Of a stretch of 8,542 nt of DNA, positions 7,757 to 8,542 are shown one piece after another. The notes under the pieces are model-generated. The model ran no database searches, had not been told where the DNA came from, and worked only from the letters and a program-made list of their open reading frames with translations. Position 1 is the stretch's first letter. The number at the start of each line of letters is the position of its first letter. A program made the translations under genes and the position numbers. Source of the DNA: Bacteroidota bacterium (GTDB taxonomy: Bacteria; Bacteroidota; Bacteroidia; Bacteroidales; Prolixibacteraceae); the NCBI GenBank assembly GCA_030695265.1, contig JAUYTA010000423.1, forward strand, positions 1-8,542, read 5' to 3'.

Positions 7757-8542
7757 ATGCTTTTAAAATTTTATTCTATTAAGAAGCAGCTTGTTCTGGG
7801 TTTATCCGGAATGATTTTATGCTTTATTTCTTTTGCCCAGAATTCCGAAAAGTTTTTTCCGGCGAAAGAATTAACCACCGTTGGAGTGTATTATTATCCT
7901 GAACACTGGGATTCAACCCAATGGGAACGCGATTTTCAGAACATGGCAAAAATGGGATTCGAATTTACCCACTTTGCAGAGTTTGCATGGGCTCAGCTCG
8001 AACCAGCTGAAGGTGTTTATGATTTTAAGTGGCTTGATCGTTCTATCCAACTGGCCGCCAAATACAATTTGAAAGTGATTTTGTGTACATCAACTGCCAC
8101 ACCGCCGGTTTGGCTGGTTCGCAAACATCCTGAAGTGCTGGCAACTGACGAAAACGGAAAACAGATGGATCATGGTGGACGGCAACATGCCACTTTTTCA
8201 AGCAATTATTACCGATCGTATTCTATGAAAATGATTGAGGAACTGGGCAAACGCTACGGAAAAGACAAGCGTGTGATTGGCTGGCAACTTGATAATGAGC
8301 CACGCAAATTTCTGGATTACGGCAAAGATGCCCCGCAGCGTTTTCGCGACTGGGTAAAACAAAAGTATAAAACCATCGATGCAGTAAACGTAGCATGGGG
8401 AACCAACTTCTGGAGCGGAACTTACACCGATTTTCAGGAGATAAACATCCCGCTGCACAGTCAGTGGGGAATGAATTTACACCAGCGACTCGATCATTTG
8501 CGCTTTGCCGACGAGGAAACTGCAACATTCCTCGACGAACAA
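7757..8542 (+). CDS. Secreted GH42 family beta-galactosidase-type glycoside hydrolase (3' truncated)
   Basis: The frame opens at ATG 7757 and continues without a stop to the window edge, giving 262 residues. The first 27 form a signal peptide: basic residues at 9-10, a hydrophobic core, and a probable cut after Ala27 (SFA-QN). There is no lipobox, so a periplasmic or secreted soluble enzyme is expected. The mature part begins the GH42 TIM barrel: GVYYYPEHWDSTQWERDF near 43-60, FAEFAWAQLEPAEGVYDF near 73-90, STATPPVWLVRKHPEVL near 112-128, and GWQLDNEP at 175-182. By family knowledge, Glu181 is the acid/base catalyst; the nucleophile lies beyond the window. GH42 enzymes mostly remove beta-galactosyl residues, but some have other specificities, so the substrate is open. 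The gene is divergent from the receptor operon, with no Shine-Dalgarno sequence before the start. Confidence 0.93.
   Translation, partial: MLLKFYSIKKQLVLGLSGMILCFISFAQNSEKFFPAKELTTVGVYYYPEHWDSTQWERDFQNMAKMGFEFTHFAEFAWAQLEPAEGVYDFKWLDRSIQLAAKYNLKVILCTSTATPPVWLVRKHPEVLATDENGKQMDHGGRQHATFSSNYYRSYSMKMIEELGKRYGKDKRVIGWQLDNEPRKFLDYGKDAPQRFRDWVKQKYKTIDAVNVAWGTNFWSGTYTDFQEINIPLHSQWGMNLHQRLDHLRFADEETATFLDEQ

Noticed and set aside
8198..8528. Two overlapping minus-strand open frames opposite the 3' end of the window
   Set aside because: They lie fully opposite the well-supported GH42 coding frame and show no recognisable domain, so they are shadows of it.

Overview
The window looks like chromosome from a member of the Bacteroidota, probably an environmental, polymer-degrading Bacteroidales/Marinilabiliales-type bacterium. 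This is inferred from four things: a TonB-dependent receptor with an N-terminal carboxypeptidase-regulatory-like domain; its DUF4249 lipoprotein partner; starts without clear Shine-Dalgarno sequences in A/T-rich leaders; and moderate GC content. No RNA gene, CRISPR array, insertion sequence, phage gene or origin is recognisable. Coding density is high, and no gene-free stretch exceeds about 210 bases.

Left part, plus strand (1-3079): the C-terminal 534 residues of an FAD-dependent oxidoreductase, cut by the window edge, followed after 22 bases by a complete CstA-type peptide/pyruvate transporter. The two are probably co-transcribed. Converging on them with a 28-base gap is a minus-strand, zinc-free, medium-chain NAD(P)H-dependent oxidoreductase of the quinone-reductase type (3108-4049).

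Middle part, minus strand (4257-7607): a two-gene outer-membrane operon. A TonB-dependent receptor of 791 residues is followed after only 3 bases by a DUF4249 lipoprotein. The pair resembles SusC/SusD in layout, but the lipoprotein is not SusD and the receptor is shorter than a typical SusC. The transported substrate cannot be read from the sequence.

Right part: a 149-base divergent intergenic region separates the receptor from a plus-strand, secreted GH42 beta-galactosidase-type glycoside hydrolase. Its first 262 residues are visible, including the acid/base glutamate motif, before the window ends. The intergenic region holds a 17-base inverted repeat and an 8-base direct repeat that could be an operator. 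A link between the hydrolase and the receptor/lipoprotein pair is plausible but unproven.

Nothing here is convincingly a new system. The items most worth checking are the receptor/DUF4249 pair beside a secreted GH42, the shared intergenic repeats, and the coupling of the oxidoreductase to CstA.
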